A stretch of DNA of 64,000 bases from the NCBI RefSeq assembly GCF_000226095.1, contig NC_016478.1, positions 1,416,001-1,480,000 on the forward strand, read 5' to 3'. The notes below the pieces were generated by a model, which was not told the origin of the DNA, did not search any database, and worked only from the letters and a program-made list of their open reading frames with translations. The stretch comes from Thermothelomyces thermophilus ATCC 42464. Taxonomy: Eukaryota; Ascomycota; Sordariomycetes; Sordariales; Chaetomiaceae. Within the stretch, counting starts at the first letter, position 1; each line of letters opens with the position of its first letter. The position numbers were made by a program, and so were the translations under genes. Below are positions 1-10,755 of the stretch, piece after piece.

Positions 1-2472
1 AGTCCCAAGTTTCCATCCCAAAGTCCGGCGAGAAACCCATACCGCTGCCTATGCCGTCGACCCCGACATCCAAGGCTTCTTGAGCGGGGCGGGTGCTGGC
101 CTCGATGCGCTCCAGCAGCTCAAGACAGCGCTCCTCGCCCTCTTCGGTCACGCGGACCACATGAGCAAACATGTCCTCCTCCGTCATCCGCCTCCGCAGA
201 GCATCCACCTGCGCGCACACAATGCAGGCGACCAAGTACCCCTTGGTGTTGGTCGTGCCCGACTCCAGACACTTCCACGACCACGCCTTGAAGTCCTCCA
301 TGACCGCCAGCAAGTCCGGCCGGGGCTCTACCGGACCGAGACCGAAGCCGTCCTCTTCCCGCATGAGCGTCTTGAGCTCGACAGCGATCGAGATGAACCC
401 CTGCACAGCCACGGTGCGGAAGAAACCGGACCCGTTGATGGCGATGCGCTGCAGGGCATCCCACTCCTCCGTGTCGGCGTCGGGCCGCGACCGGGCAAAG
501 GGATGCGGGAAGACGGCGCGCCAGATGCGGACGGCCGACTCGACCACGACGCGACGGGAGAAGGCAAATGCCGTATCTTGCATGGCCGGGGCGAAGCAGG
601 GAAGGTGAAGGGCGAGAAAGTACCGGCGTAGGATGAGGTCGACGATGCGGAGCCCGAGGTCGGTCGGCGGGCCTCGATCGGTCGTCGTCGCCTGGCAGGC
701 GTGCAGGGTGTGGGTGAGGTTCTTGCATGCCTCGCGGAGCTGCGCGTCGAGCTGGAGCGTCTCCTGGTAGGTCCCGCACCCGGAGAGGTCGTTGAGGTAC
801 TTGACGACGGCAAGACGCTGAGGGAACACGGCGCGGAGAGCAATAGCCATGGTGGTCTGGGTGAACTGATCGGGCGGCTTCGGGCTAATAACATTAGGGG
901 TTTCGCCCTCCTGGCCGGTGAGCTGGTCGTCGTCAAAGTTGCCGGGCGGCTCCGTGTCGAAGTCGTCCAGGCCGATGAGCGGCGGCCCGCCCGCGTTCAG
1001 GCTCGACTGAAGCGCGAGCTCGAGGATCGTGTTCCACAGCCGGCGACGCATCTCGGCTATGAGCGGCGTCATTGTTCTGGGGCCCAGACCGGCTGGGTCC
1101 CGGTGCAGACCCATGTACATAGCTATGCGAAGCGTCATTCCGACGGTAGCCCAGGCCATGTCTTCGCCTACACCCGCTGCTTCGCGAGCAAGGTGAAGCA
1201 GGATGCAGTTTTGGACGGCCGTGAGGCCCAGCCGGTGCTTGAACTCGGGCGCCGTGAGCCACGTCTGCCCTTCGTACACCCATCTCATGGCGTACGGGCG
1301 CAGGGAGAAGTCGGTATCGTAGGTGGTGGTCCCAATGGCCAAGACAAGCTTGAGTTGGACGAGGAAGGCAGGGTCGGGGGCGTGGCTGGGATCCCAGACG
1401 GCCTCATACTCGCGCCGAAAGCTGGGTATATGCAGCACGCGCAGGACGGACTCGCTTGTGTTAAGATAGCTCTCAACCAGCGTGTCGGCTACCACCCTGG
1501 CCGGCAAGTCGGGGGTAAGTGGGCAGGGCCACGGGGGCGCGCGGCGCTTCTTGATGATCCTGCCCAGCTCCTTACTTCGTCTTTCGATGTGCAACACTCT
1601 GGACTTGCTCTCGTCGCGCAGGTAGCGCTCCACAAAATCAATCATGTCATCGAGCTGAGGGTCTCGTTGATTAGCCGACATTCGACGGGGCGATGGGTTG
1701 TTGGTTTGACGGGGAATGAAGAAAGAACTGTCCCTACCAGGCCTATGGAAATGACCCAGTGGCTCTGTCCAAAGAAGCGCGTCTTGTGAGAGACGCTTCT
1801 CGTGACGGACTGAGACTGCTTGTTCAGGCGGTGCTCGCTGTGAAAGTAGAAATTCCCAGAGAAGTTCAGCGTCCTGGTTTCGACGAGGGAATTCCTTGTC
1901 AAGGTCGAAACCGGCGGGTTGGCCGAGCTCGCGCCCGCGCCCGCGGATGCGGTCTGCTCCGACGCCGGCTTCCCCGTGGGCTTGACATAGGTTTTCGATG
2001 CGGGAGACCAGCTGCAGGCAGACTTTCCAACGGTGCCGTAGATGGCGGTGGAGGTGGTGTTGGCGTCTGTGGTGGTGGTGGTTGTTGTGGTTGTTGTTGT
2101 TGTTGTTGTTGCTGCTGGCGGCCGTGGCTCCGAGGACGAACTGGCAGCTCTCGGATTTACGACAGCAGCCTCCGATCCGCCGCGTGTCTGCCCAGTTTCG
2201 CCAAAAGTGCCTTGCTTCCGTGGAACCCGCGGATCGTCTTTGTATACGCACGTGGCATTCTTGGATTTCGTGCAATTGCTGCACGGCAGTTGCCTGTCAC
2301 AGCGGATTTTGCGCTTTCGACACAGGATGCAGGTGCTGCCGTTGTCGAGTTTGGTTACTTGGTTAGCTGGGATCGTCGGAAAAGCCGAGTCCGTGGGGAT
2401 AGGTGCGGCTAGAAGCCGTTCAAAGATTCCAACTCACACTGCTGGTCTTCTCCGCCGTCGCTCGGGCTCCAT
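1..2472 (-). CDS. Zn2Cys6 transcription factor with fungal_trans domain, C-terminus cut by window edge
   Basis: Likely a nuclear DNA-binding regulator. Model: exons 2438-2472, 1738-2335 and 1-1654, introns of 102 and 83 nt; frames close at both junctions. The start ATG (2470-2472) gives a basic arginine-rich leader directly followed by the zinc cluster. The six cysteines are spaced CX2CX6CX5CX2CX7C (starting TCILCRKRKIRC), the classic Gal4-type binuclear cluster. A Thr/Asn-rich low-complexity linker (encoded around 2040-2115) follows. The third exon reads as the fungal_trans middle homology region, including the hallmark EMRRRLWNTILELALQSSL near 1020-1060. The first intron splits the zinc cluster leader, a position common in this family. 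The reading frame is still open at base 1, so the C-terminus lies outside. Target genes are unknown; the divergent MFS carrier at 3303 is a natural candidate, by position only. Confidence 0.9.
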
Positions 2473-3302
2473 CGCTTTAAAAAAAGGAATCGGTCATACG
2501 CCGAGCCCGTCTCCTTCTCGGACCTTCTAGTAAGAAAACTTGTTTTAGCAAATCTCGGAAGGGTATCGGATACGAAGAGGCCGACGGGGGAGTTTGTTCT
2601 GTCGGCGGAAAAAATGGAGGAGATTCGGTCGGCATTTTGTGGATCTTGAAGGATTCAGGATCCAAAACTGCACATACATAATCCGTACATCTGTACGGAT
2701 TACGGATTACAGCAGAGCTTGTTGTGAAGGGGCCCCACACAATCCCCTCTGTTTATTGGGCCACGCGCCTGAAAATGCCGAGTCCGAATACCATCTCCGA
2801 CTCCATGAAGCAGTCCATCTGGCCACGGACTACGACCCCGAGGAACGAACGTACGGCTGACGAGGAATAAAAATGGTGACTGGAAGCGGCTCGGGTACGC
2901 TCAGACTCGGAGCCGACGGCCTGGTCCGACGCCAGGATGAACCGCGTCAACCATAAAACTGCCGCGCAACTTTCCGGGACCTCCAAGCTCTCGTTCCGTG
3001 ACCCAGCGATCGATTCAAACCACCGGGGCGGCAGCTAATTAAGAAACCACTCTGTCATATACTGACGGCTTGGCTCCAAGCTTGAAATTTGAGCTGTTCA
3101 ACCAAATCGGTCAGAGCCGGCGTTCATTGTGCTGCTGCTGTTAATTCTAGATTCATCTAGTTTCGCAAATAACGGCTGGGTTCCTCGTGCTTCGCCCACC
3201 GACACGATCCGATCGATAATTAGTTGTTGAAGACGCACATCAAACCAGCAAGGTTCCCTCTCAACCAACCACTTCTGATAATCTACAATCAAAAGGGACA
3301 TC
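2473..3302. other. Divergent intergenic region between the Zn2Cys6 factor and the MFS carrier
   Basis: About 830 bp shared upstream region of two genes read away from each other. It holds a cluster of the palindromic TCCGTAC/GTACGGA motif at about 2680-2710. No convincing coding exon was seen; short open frames here overlap one another and lack splice partners. Confidence 0.6.
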
Positions 3303-4664
3303 ATGGCTGTCGCGTCCGACAGCAACCAGGCGGGCCCAGGGCTCCAGAACCATGACGAAAAGAGGATATCCAACCAGAACGACACGACAACTGATACAGA
3401 GTCGACCAAGGCGAATCTCGAATCCGCTCCCGGTGCCCTCCCCGGTCCCGCCGGCGTGGCTGGCTTCCCGCCGGCGCCCGACGGGGGGGCCCGCGCCTGG
3501 CTCGTCGTTGCCGGCGCCACCTGCATCTTCTTCTCCTGCCTGGGCTTCATGAACTCGTTCGGCGTCTTCCAGGCCTACTACATGAGCCACCAGCTGCGCG
3601 ACCACTCGCCGGACGCCATCTCGTGGATCGGCTCCCTCACGGCCTTCATCCAGTTTGCCGGCGGCGCCCTCACCGGCCCGCTCTTCGACCGCTTCGGCCC
3701 CTGGGTCATCCGCCCCGCCGCCGTGCTCTACGTCTTCGCGCTCATGATGACGAGCATCTGCAAGGAGTACTGGCAGTTCATGCTGGCCCAGGGCGTGCTG
3801 GCCGGCTTATCCATGAGCATGCTCCAGGTGCCCGCCTTCGCCTCCGTGTCGCAGTTCTTCGACAAGAAGCGGGCCGCCGCCCTCGGCCTCGTCGTCTCGG
3901 GCAGCTCCGTCGGCGGCGTCATCTTCCCCATCGCCCTGTCCAAGATGCTGAACGGCACCACGCTCGGCTTCGGCTGGTCGGTACGCGTCATGGCCTTCGT
4001 CATCACGCCCCTGCTCCTGTTCGCCTCCTTCGCGATCACGACCCGGTTCCCGCCCCGCAAAACCAACTTGTTCATCCCCTCGGCCTTCACCGAGCTCCGC
4101 TTCCTCATGGTCATCGCGGCCGCGTGGTGCGCCTTCCTCGGCATGTTCATGCCCTTCTTCTACATCCCGAGCTACGCCATCACCAGGGGCCTCGAGGCCA
4201 CCCTCGCCTCGTACCTCCTGGCCATCGCCAACGCCGCGTCCACGTTCGGGCGCATCATCCCCGGCATCATTGCCGACAAGTTCGGCAAGCTCAACGTCTT
4301 CGCGACCGGGTCCCTGCTCACCGGCGTCGTCGTCCTCTGCCTGAACAGCACCGTCAGCACGGCAGGCCTGGTCGTCTACTCCCTCGCCGTCGGCTTCGCG
4401 TCCGGCACCATCATCTCGGGCGCGAGCTCTGCCATCTCCGTCTGCACCAGCGACCCCCGCAACCTCGGCACCTACATGGGCATGGGCATGGCGGTGGCCA
4501 GCACTGCGTCGCTCGTGGGGCCCCCCGTGTGCGGAGTCATGATTGACAAGTATGGAGGTTTCCTGCAGGCGGCAATCTTCGCCGGCGTCGCTTGTCTGGC
4601 CGGTGCTGTCGTGGCCTTCGCTGCCAAGCTTACCACTCCTCAGGGCCTTTTCGGCAGGGCCTAA
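3303..4664 (+). CDS. MFS transporter, monocarboxylate porter (MCT/MCH) type
   Basis: Intronless, 453 aa, the usual length for the fungal monocarboxylate-porter branch of the major facilitator superfamily, proton-linked plasma-membrane carriers. About 55 residues of polar cytosolic N-terminus precede a motif GGARAWLVVAGA, matching the DGG-x-AW start of transmembrane segment 1 in this family. Eleven to twelve hydrophobic segments follow, with the loop 2-3 motif GPLFDRFGP (MFS motif A variant) and a central cytosolic loop with the basic stretch FPPRKTN. The ATG at 3303 has a good context (atcATGG). Substrate cannot be read from sequence: relatives take up carboxylates or riboflavin or export small metabolites. 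It is divergent to the Zn2Cys6 factor, an arrangement often seen for regulator-transporter pairs, but regulation is inference. Confidence 0.88.
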   Translation: MAVASDSNQAGPGLQNHDEKRISNQNDTTTDTESTKANLESAPGALPGPAGVAGFPPAPDGGARAWLVVAGATCIFFSCLGFMNSFGVFQAYYMSHQLRDHSPDAISWIGSLTAFIQFAGGALTGPLFDRFGPWVIRPAAVLYVFALMMTSICKEYWQFMLAQGVLAGLSMSMLQVPAFASVSQFFDKKRAAALGLVVSGSSVGGVIFPIALSKMLNGTTLGFGWSVRVMAFVITPLLLFASFAITTRFPPRKTNLFIPSAFTELRFLMVIAAAWCAFLGMFMPFFYIPSYAITRGLEATLASYLLAIANAASTFGRIIPGIIADKFGKLNVFATGSLLTGVVVLCLNSTVSTAGLVVYSLAVGFASGTIISGASSAISVCTSDPRNLGTYMGMGMAVASTASLVGPPVCGVMIDKYGGFLQAAIFAGVACLAGAVVAFAAKLTTPQGLFGRA

Positions 4665-5878
4665 GATAATAACTATTAATTAGACTCCGGAGTCCTGTTG
4701 GAGATGTCACATACTTAATTTATGTTTCATCATAGTTTTCCTTTCTTTCCTTTCCATCCTGACTAAATTTTGAAGGTTTAATATGATGAGATAATAGAGA
4801 ATAGACACTCAACTCTTTTCTTCATTCTTCTGTATCAAGTCGCCTCCGTGACACAGCTCAGCTCTTTCAGCCGTGACTTGGCCTTGTGGGAAAGCATTCG
4901 GAGAGTTTTGGCCTGCCAATCCCGATGCCACACACCCTTAATACAACTTCCCGTGAAGGACTTTGCTTGTGGTTAATATGAGCCCCGGACCCAATGTTCA
5001 GGAAGTTTCGCTGTCATCAAGGGTCTTCTTGCCAGCGTATCGGTCATACATACGCTAGCTCAGAAACCCCTTGAGCTTTGAAGGAATCCTTCATTGCGCT
5101 TCTTTTGTTTTTTTGTCTTTCTTTTCTATTCTTTTCTTTTTAGTATAATATAATTAACTATCCAACCTTTGTTTGTCAGAAGTGGAAAACACTAATTATG
5201 CCACGTACGCAGCTGTTTAAGGTAGCGGTCATTTTGTGTGCACATATCGCGTATCAATGGATGGGATAATTAAGCAGGCGGTTAGGGAAGCCTGGACCTA
5301 TCTTACGTTCTCACTTAAAACACTCCCCCTCGTCCGTATTGCGCGTGGCTCCGGTATCGCTGCGCTTGTGCTTTTTTGCAAGTCGTCAATCGAGAGTTTG
5401 TGGCCAACTCAGTCATGTGCGACGACACCATTGCCAGAGAGGCGGCAAACGTAACAGCAAGAGAGCAGAGTTGCTATGGCACGCCCGCTGGTAAGGTGAT
5501 CTCACTAACGTTTCATGTCATGATCCGCGATTACACTTGTGTTTCGCTGGCTCCAGACGGTTGCGATAATTATCATTGAACCACCTCCGCAAACGCCGCA
5601 AATTGTGAAACCTCCAAGCCATGCGCCAGGTTTTCCGTGACACGGTGAAGTTCGAGGGAGCTTCGTAAAATTCTATATAAGACCTGCCAGCGCCAGTGGG
5701 AAACGCTAGAAGGCCCCCTAGCACCTTCCAGCAACTTGCTGAATATCTGTGGCAGTGACGTTCAGAGACTCTGGCAGTTTCCCCTTTCCGACTCCTAACC
5801 CACCACGGCTCGTTTCTGTCATTAGCATTTCTTCCACACAAGTTGATCAGTCGCTGGCAGGAACTCATCGCCGCAAAG
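4665..5878. other. Intergenic region with no gene seen
   Basis: About 1.2 kb, AT-richer than neighbours, with pyrimidine-rich patches near 5100-5150. It should carry the 3' UTR of the MFS gene and the promoter of the kinase-like gene. The short frames at 5236-5579 have no recognisable features. Confidence 0.5.
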
Positions 5879-7255
5879 ATGGGTTCGCAATCCATCGACG
5901 CCGACCTCCCCATTCGCGTATCCGAGACACACCACTCTAACAAGCCGCCCCCGGAGGACCTTCACCGGTACTGGAGAAGCCATCAGCACGACGGTTATCT
6001 CGAGCGATATTGGCCTGACGGGAACGACCACAACGAATGGATCAGCAGCATCCGCCGGATCCTTTCTCGACAATTCCCGGACTTCGCCAACGCCGACATT
6101 CAATACTTTTCAAACGGCACCTTCAACCGCCTTTACAGCCTCACCAACCCGAGCTGGGATAAAGCATACCTCTTTCGGGTCTCGATCCCGGTCGAGCCGT
6201 TTTTCAAGACCGAAAGCGAGATCGCCACAATGGAGTACGTGCGACGGCACACGACGATGCCCATTCCACGAGTGGTTGCCTTCTCCTCAAGCGACGACAA
6301 TGAGTTGGGGTACGAGTGGATTCTGATGGAGATGATGCCCGGCGAGCCCCTTCGCAAGCTGTGGAGCGCGATGGCAGAAGACGCCCGAATTGCGGTGTTC
6401 GCCGAGTTGGCAGTCCACGTCAAACAGCTGGTTGCGCTGCGCTTCAGCAAGTTCGGGAATCTCTACTTGGCCGACGTCGCTGATAAGGTGCTACCCCGCA
6501 ACGTCTCCTTGCCGGTCAAGGGCGACGATCTCGCGGATGCGGTTGACAGAGATATTGGGCCCGGTGGACAGTTTGTCATTGGCCGCATCGTCGCACAGGA
6601 CTTCTTTTTCGACAAGCGGGTTTACTATCCCGGGTCGCGGGGCCCATTTCTGACGACCCGGGAACTGGTCGATACGCGCGTAGAGCTCCTCGGGAGGCGA
6701 CTCCGACACCTCTCTCCCGTCGAGGGAGAGGCCTGGTACTGCGAAAACGATCGAGAACTGGCGCGCCACAAGGATCGTGTCTACGAGCTCTTTGATCAGC
6801 TGAAGGCTCTAGTGCCGCGTCTCGTCCCGCCTGAGAACGGGCCAGAAGACCGTGGAGTCCTCTGGCATGACGATCTTTCGGAACACAATCTGCTCCTCGA
6901 CCCAGCCACGTTCAAGCTAACCGGCGTCCTTGACTGGGAGTCTGTCAGCATTGTTCCCGCCTACGAAACCCAAGACGCGAGGCCAGCGTGGCTCTCGGAC
7001 AGAGACTGGCGACCTACCCCACTGGTGCACCTAGCGCGCGGAATCCCGCCCAACGATGAGTTCATCAAGGCAGACAAACTGCGGCGCGTGCTGGAGATGG
7101 GCCCGGCTCGACAAGCGTACCACAGGATTGTCGGGCCCTTGTACGACGACAGCTCTCCAGAGACCCAGCAGAGAGTCCGGAACAAGCGCGGGATCGCGAA
7201 GCAGCTGGAGATCGACGCGTTTCAGCACCGGCCGTGGTGTACTGCAGACTGAATG
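5879..7255 (+). CDS. Aminoglycoside phosphotransferase (APH) family kinase-like protein
   Basis: Intronless, 457 aa from the ATG at 5879 (aagATGG context). An in-frame TTG at 5843 would add 12 residues but ATG is the likely fungal start. The protein has the APH/choline-kinase-like fold elements in order: a Gly-rich nucleotide motif GTFNRLYSL near residue 80, a hinge ILMEMMPGEPL near 150, a catalytic loop WHDDLSEHNLLLD near 329 (Brenner motif HxDxxxxN intact), and GVLDWESV near 351, whose Asp would bind Mg2+. Fungal genomes carry many such proteins; most have no known substrate, and antibiotic resistance should not be assumed. The C-terminal tail ends in a polar Arg/Lys-rich stretch. Catalytic residues being intact suggests an active small-molecule or protein kinase. 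Confidence 0.88.
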
Positions 7256-7867
7256 GCCGAGAACGGATTCTTGGGTAACGGCAGGCCGGCGGGCATCGTC
7301 AACAAGATGGGTGCGATCGGTAAGGACGATGGCACCAAGAAGGCGGATACCGCCAACAAGACAGATGCCGGTGAAACGTCCGGTGCTGTTTCCGTCACCA
7401 GATGGCAGACCTAGGAAACCACAGGAATGGTGTCTGGGCGCAATTCCAGGATGTAAAAGCCAGAGTCCAAACAGCACAGGACGCTTATAAATTCTCTGCA
7501 ATGCACACCAAACGATATAAACTAGGCCTGGCCAGACACAAAGTTGCGGTCCGGCATGGAGCATCTGGTGCTCGAGTTACCGAATTGAGTTGACTCGGAA
7601 GGCTGCCGGGATTCAACCGAACACACGTTTATATCTTAGATCATATCGTATCATTTTTTGCTTATGCTTTTCCCTGTGGACCTGGTTTGTCCATTGCAAG
7701 AGAGCTCATTCAAGCCATGGTTCTAGCATCCTCATCGTAGTAATTTCATTGGCTCGCCAGACCCCGTTGGATCTCTGCTCTACGGATACACTAGTGTGGT
7801 GATCACATGATTTTCTTCTGCAAAACTCATCATTAATTTTTCCGGAACCGCACCTGACAACCAGCAA
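7256..7867. other. Intergenic region with no gene seen
   Basis: About 610 bp between the APH-type gene and tRNA-Gln, presumably the 3' UTR of the former. No coding exon or repeat was recognised. Confidence 0.5.
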
Positions 7868-7953
7868 GGTTCTATAGTGTAGCGGTTATCACTCCGGATT
7901 CTGACCTCGTGTAGGATATTCCGGCAACCCCGGTTCGATTCCGGGTAGGACCT
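7868..7953 (+). tRNA. tRNA-Gln (anticodon CTG) with intron
   Basis: The cloverleaf closes: acceptor strands 7868-7874 and 7946-7952 (one G-T pair), D arm, anticodon stem CCGGA/TCCGG, T stem CCCGG/CCGGG with loop TTCGATT, discriminator T. The anticodon CTG lies at 7901-7903 and a 14-nt intron (7905-7918) follows base 37, the canonical nuclear position, so splicing by the tRNA endonuclease is expected. Confidence 0.92.
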
Positions 7954-8253
7954 TACTTTTGCCTGTTGTGGCTCATCCCCTTCTAGGGCCATTTCCCTCT
8001 TTCACCATTTCATTTCAAGTTTGTTTTTTTTCCCCGATCTCATTGGGGTTGTCGTGGTTGAAGGCTGCTACTGAAGCGAGAGATAATAATACCTGTGGCT
8101 AACAACCACTTGAGGTAGTAATTGAGCAGCCGGAGGTCCAACGATTTATCTGCGCGGCGTAGTCAATGGCCCTCTAATCTCGGAAGCTGACTCCTTCGGT
8201 AGTCTGATTAGTCGGAGCACGGCCTTTTTTCCTCGGTTTCCCGGAGCCGAGTA
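7954..8253. other. Spacer between tRNA-Gln and the GNAT-like gene 3' end
   Basis: About 300 bp, with the imperfect repeated word ctcggaagct/gtcggagc around 8170-8220. No gene was seen. Confidence 0.4.
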
Positions 8254-9412
8254 TCATTCCGCTCTGCCGAGATCAATCAAGATATTATAATATCTCACCG
8301 TCATCTCGGACACTGTCGTTATGACACCCTCTTCGAACACCCCGTCTGGCTCTGCCACCTCTCCCGGATAAACGTAAACTATCTCCAGCGGCCGCTTGTC
8401 GATGGCCTCGCCGGTAACCTGCTCGTGACTCTTGGCGACAAACAGCTCTCGGTAACCGGTTGAGGAGAAGCCCAGGCGTTCAAACGTCCTCTTCCCTGCG
8501 GGAGTCGCAGTAAGTGCTGCCGTCCACACTGGTTAGCATACGTACCGCCCTCGGTTCCAAGTTCCCTCCCCGAGTCCGCCCGCCAACGAAACGGGAGCGC
8601 CAGCGCCAGCGCCAGCGCCAGCGCCAGCGCAGCCTAAAATTCATACCTGACATGCCCACAACCTTCCACTCCGGCCTGGCCCGCGCCCTCCTCATCACCT
8701 CGGCCAGAGCAAACTCCGAGAACCGCTTGGTCCCCTGCCCGCTAGACACGGTGCTATCGAATCGCTCGATATGATAGACGTGCAGCCCGACCTCCTCTGC
8801 GCCTTGCTGCTCCCCCACGCTAGTTCGGTCCCCTGGACTTGCGCTTCTCGCTGCTGCCGCCGCTGCCGCTGTTGTTGCTACAGGGAACGCAAACATGTCC
8901 CGCGGCTCGATCTCCCACTCCTTCAGTCGCCCCTGCAGCAGATCCTCCCAGAACCGCCTCCGCAGGGGAAGCACAATGACCACGCCCGCCACCGCCACCG
9001 CCTCCTCCTCTTCCTCCGCTGCCGCCACACCGCCCTCCTCCTTCTCCTCCTCCTCCGAAGTGCGGCGACCGTGCCCGCCACTCTGACCGTCACCGTCACT
9101 CTCACCGTCGCGGCCGCCCGGGGCGGCGCTGCCTGCTCCTCGCCCTGGTGACGGGGGTGGTAAAGGGGGGGTAGAGGAGGAGGAGGAGGAGGAGGAGGAG
9201 GAGGAGGAAGAAGAGCGGAAGCAGATGCTCAGGTCCCCGCAGGCGTCGGGCCAGGCGCGCAGCCGGGCGTAGGGCAGCGCGACCGGGTACATGTCCTGGT
9301 CGGAGACGTAGACGGCGCGCAGGACGGCGTCGGCGATCGGCCCCGGGGCCGGGACGAATCCGGACACCACCGCCTGCGGCACGGGATCGGCGCCTGGTCG
9401 GGTGTTCATCAT
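8254..9412 (-). CDS. GNAT-like acetyltransferase with large low-complexity insert
   Basis: Two exons, 8647-9412 and 8254-8528, intron 118 nt with donor GTATGA and branch TGCTAAC; frames close to 346 aa. Two adjacent ATGs (9412, 9409) start it. The C-terminal part reads as an acetyl-CoA N-acyltransferase core: a helix with SEFALAEVMRRA, strand WKVVGMSVWTAALT across the splice, then GKRTFERLGF, the usual G-x-x-x-Y/F-x-x-x-GF end of motif A/B. N-terminally, strand DLSICFR is separated from strand VVIVLPLRRRFWEDLLQGR by roughly 90 residues of Ser14, Pro, Gly-Asp and Glu runs. The Ser run is encoded by a (GGA)n tract at about 9176-9212. The intron itself carries five or six copies of a gcgcca unit (8598-8634). 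Substrate unknown. The core is intact, so function is plausible despite the insert. Confidence 0.75.
8598..8634. repeat. Hexanucleotide minisatellite inside the GNAT-gene intron
   Basis: Head-to-tail copies of a cagcgc/gccagc unit, about 5-6 repeats, entirely within the intron 8529-8646. Copy number probably varies between strains. Confidence 0.85.
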
Positions 9413-9624
9413 GGGCACTTCACTTCTCTTGTTGATCGGCTCGTGATTTTGGAACGGATTGAGTCTCACTGGTTAGTAGATTAGCCGGGTACAAACCGGC
9501 AAGTAACTGTTACTTGGGGGGTGAGGCTCTGTGAATTGAAAGGGGGGGTGGGTTTACAGGTGGGTCGTGGGACGGGGCAATGGGCGAGGAGGAAAAAGGC
9601 AGAAAAGAAAAAAGCAAACCAATT

Positions 9625-9696
9625 TGCCCACAACCAGAATCGAACTAGTGACCTTGTCATTACTAGTGACACGCTCTACCACTAAGCCATGCGGGC
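9625..9696 (-). tRNA. tRNA-Thr (anticodon AGT), no intron
   Basis: On the minus strand the arms pair: acceptor GCCCGCA with TGTGGGC (one G-T), D arm GCTT...GAGC, anticodon stem TGTCA/TGACA with loop CTAGTAA giving anticodon AGT, and T loop TTCGATT. The discriminator base is A. The gene is uninterrupted, unlike the other three tRNAs in this window. Confidence 0.92.
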
Positions 9697-9959
9697 TTGA
9701 GTTGGTGTGTCTCTGCTTACTCAGTTGTACTCCTTAGGGACCTCTACCTTGACGGCTGGTCATGCCGTTGAAAATACCAGGCTCCAGCATGCTCGGGTCG
9801 GTAGCGGCGCGACTCTCAATGACGCTGATGGCGTTAAAGAGCTGTTTGATTTTTTAGTTACACCGTGTTATTCCTGGCCTAAGTGCCTGTGCCGGCCCAG
9901 CAAACGGCCGGTCGGGATCGTATCAGGATAAGTATGCCACTTACACCATTCCTGAGCTT

Positions 9960-10750
9960 CTACGTCTTGGCGAGCATGTCGGCGAACTGCGAGTCCAAGA
10001 GCTCAAGCCTGTCGATTTCGGTACCGATCTCATCCCGGAGCTTATTGATTGGCTTGACCTCATCCATAGTTTGGAGCGGTCTGGAGAAGGGAAACCCCTC
10101 TACGTGGCTCTCCTGGCGGTGCCCGATTCGTTCAGCTCGTGCGTCCTCATGGTCCCGGAGGATTGGCTCCCAAGCAGTCCACCAATGCTTCCACTGTATG
10201 ATAGCGTCCCGGATGTTCTCTCGAAATTTCTCGAGGATGTCGATTGCCCAAGACTAACGCCGAGACCTTGAGAACGCGTTATCATCGAACAGGAGTTTGT
10301 CGTGCTTGTCGGCGTCGAAAATGGTGTCGTCGACGTCGGCGAGAATAATGGTCATTTGAACAGCGAGCTCCGCTCACCTCCCCCACCCCCAAATGAACTG
10401 ACAGCATCTCGCAGCCCGATCAATATATAGCGCAGGACCATTGTACCGGACGACGTATGTATGTTCACAAGTCCCGCGTTCTCCATATGTAAGGGTGTCA
10501 GCAAGAGAATGGTCCAGAAATAGTCGTCTTGGTTGACGAGGTGGCGACGATGATCCGACGATAATAATAAACGTCGGTTGGGAACCAATCCAGACGTAAA
10601 GGATGCCTGCTGGATCCTCGTCTCGGTGCGGTACAGTGTCCCCCAGTTCCACGAGCACGATGCGTCCGGCTCGTCTTCCGGCACTATTCGGAACCAACTG
10701 ATATGGAATGGGCCTGATACAGTTCGTTTGTCTGCGGACGCGTTTGTCAT
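9960..10750 (-). pseudogene. Decayed fungal gene, possibly of a CorA-like membrane protein family
   Basis: Three minus-strand open blocks appear to be successive pieces of one protein. Block 1 (10750-10352, begins ATG) reads TRIQQASFTSGLVPNRRLLL then SSDHRRHLVNQDDYFW. Block 2 (ATG 10355 down) reads ADVDDTIFDADKHDKLLFDD. Block 3 reads DILEKFRENIRDAIIQWKHW then a helical stretch ending LELLDSQFADMLAKT. Blocks 1 and 2 are out of frame with each other, and blocks 2 and 3 share a frame but are separated by a stop (TAG near 10255). I recall this order of blocks upstream of a C-terminal two-helix CorA-like domain in fungal proteins, but that domain is absent here; the assignment is low confidence. 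An alternative is a spliced gene whose introns I have mis-set. Confidence 0.45.
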
Positions 10751-10755
10751 GTACG

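Noticed and set aside
3098-3605. Minus-strand frames under the MFS start
   Set aside because: They are antisense shadows of the GC-rich MFS coding region; no family-like sequence.
5236-5579. Two short plus-strand frames upstream of the APH-type gene
   Set aside because: Too short, overlapping and without recognisable features.
5843-5878. Upstream TTG extension of the APH-type gene
   Set aside because: TTG is not a likely fungal start; the ATG at 5879 has a good context and family-like N-terminus.
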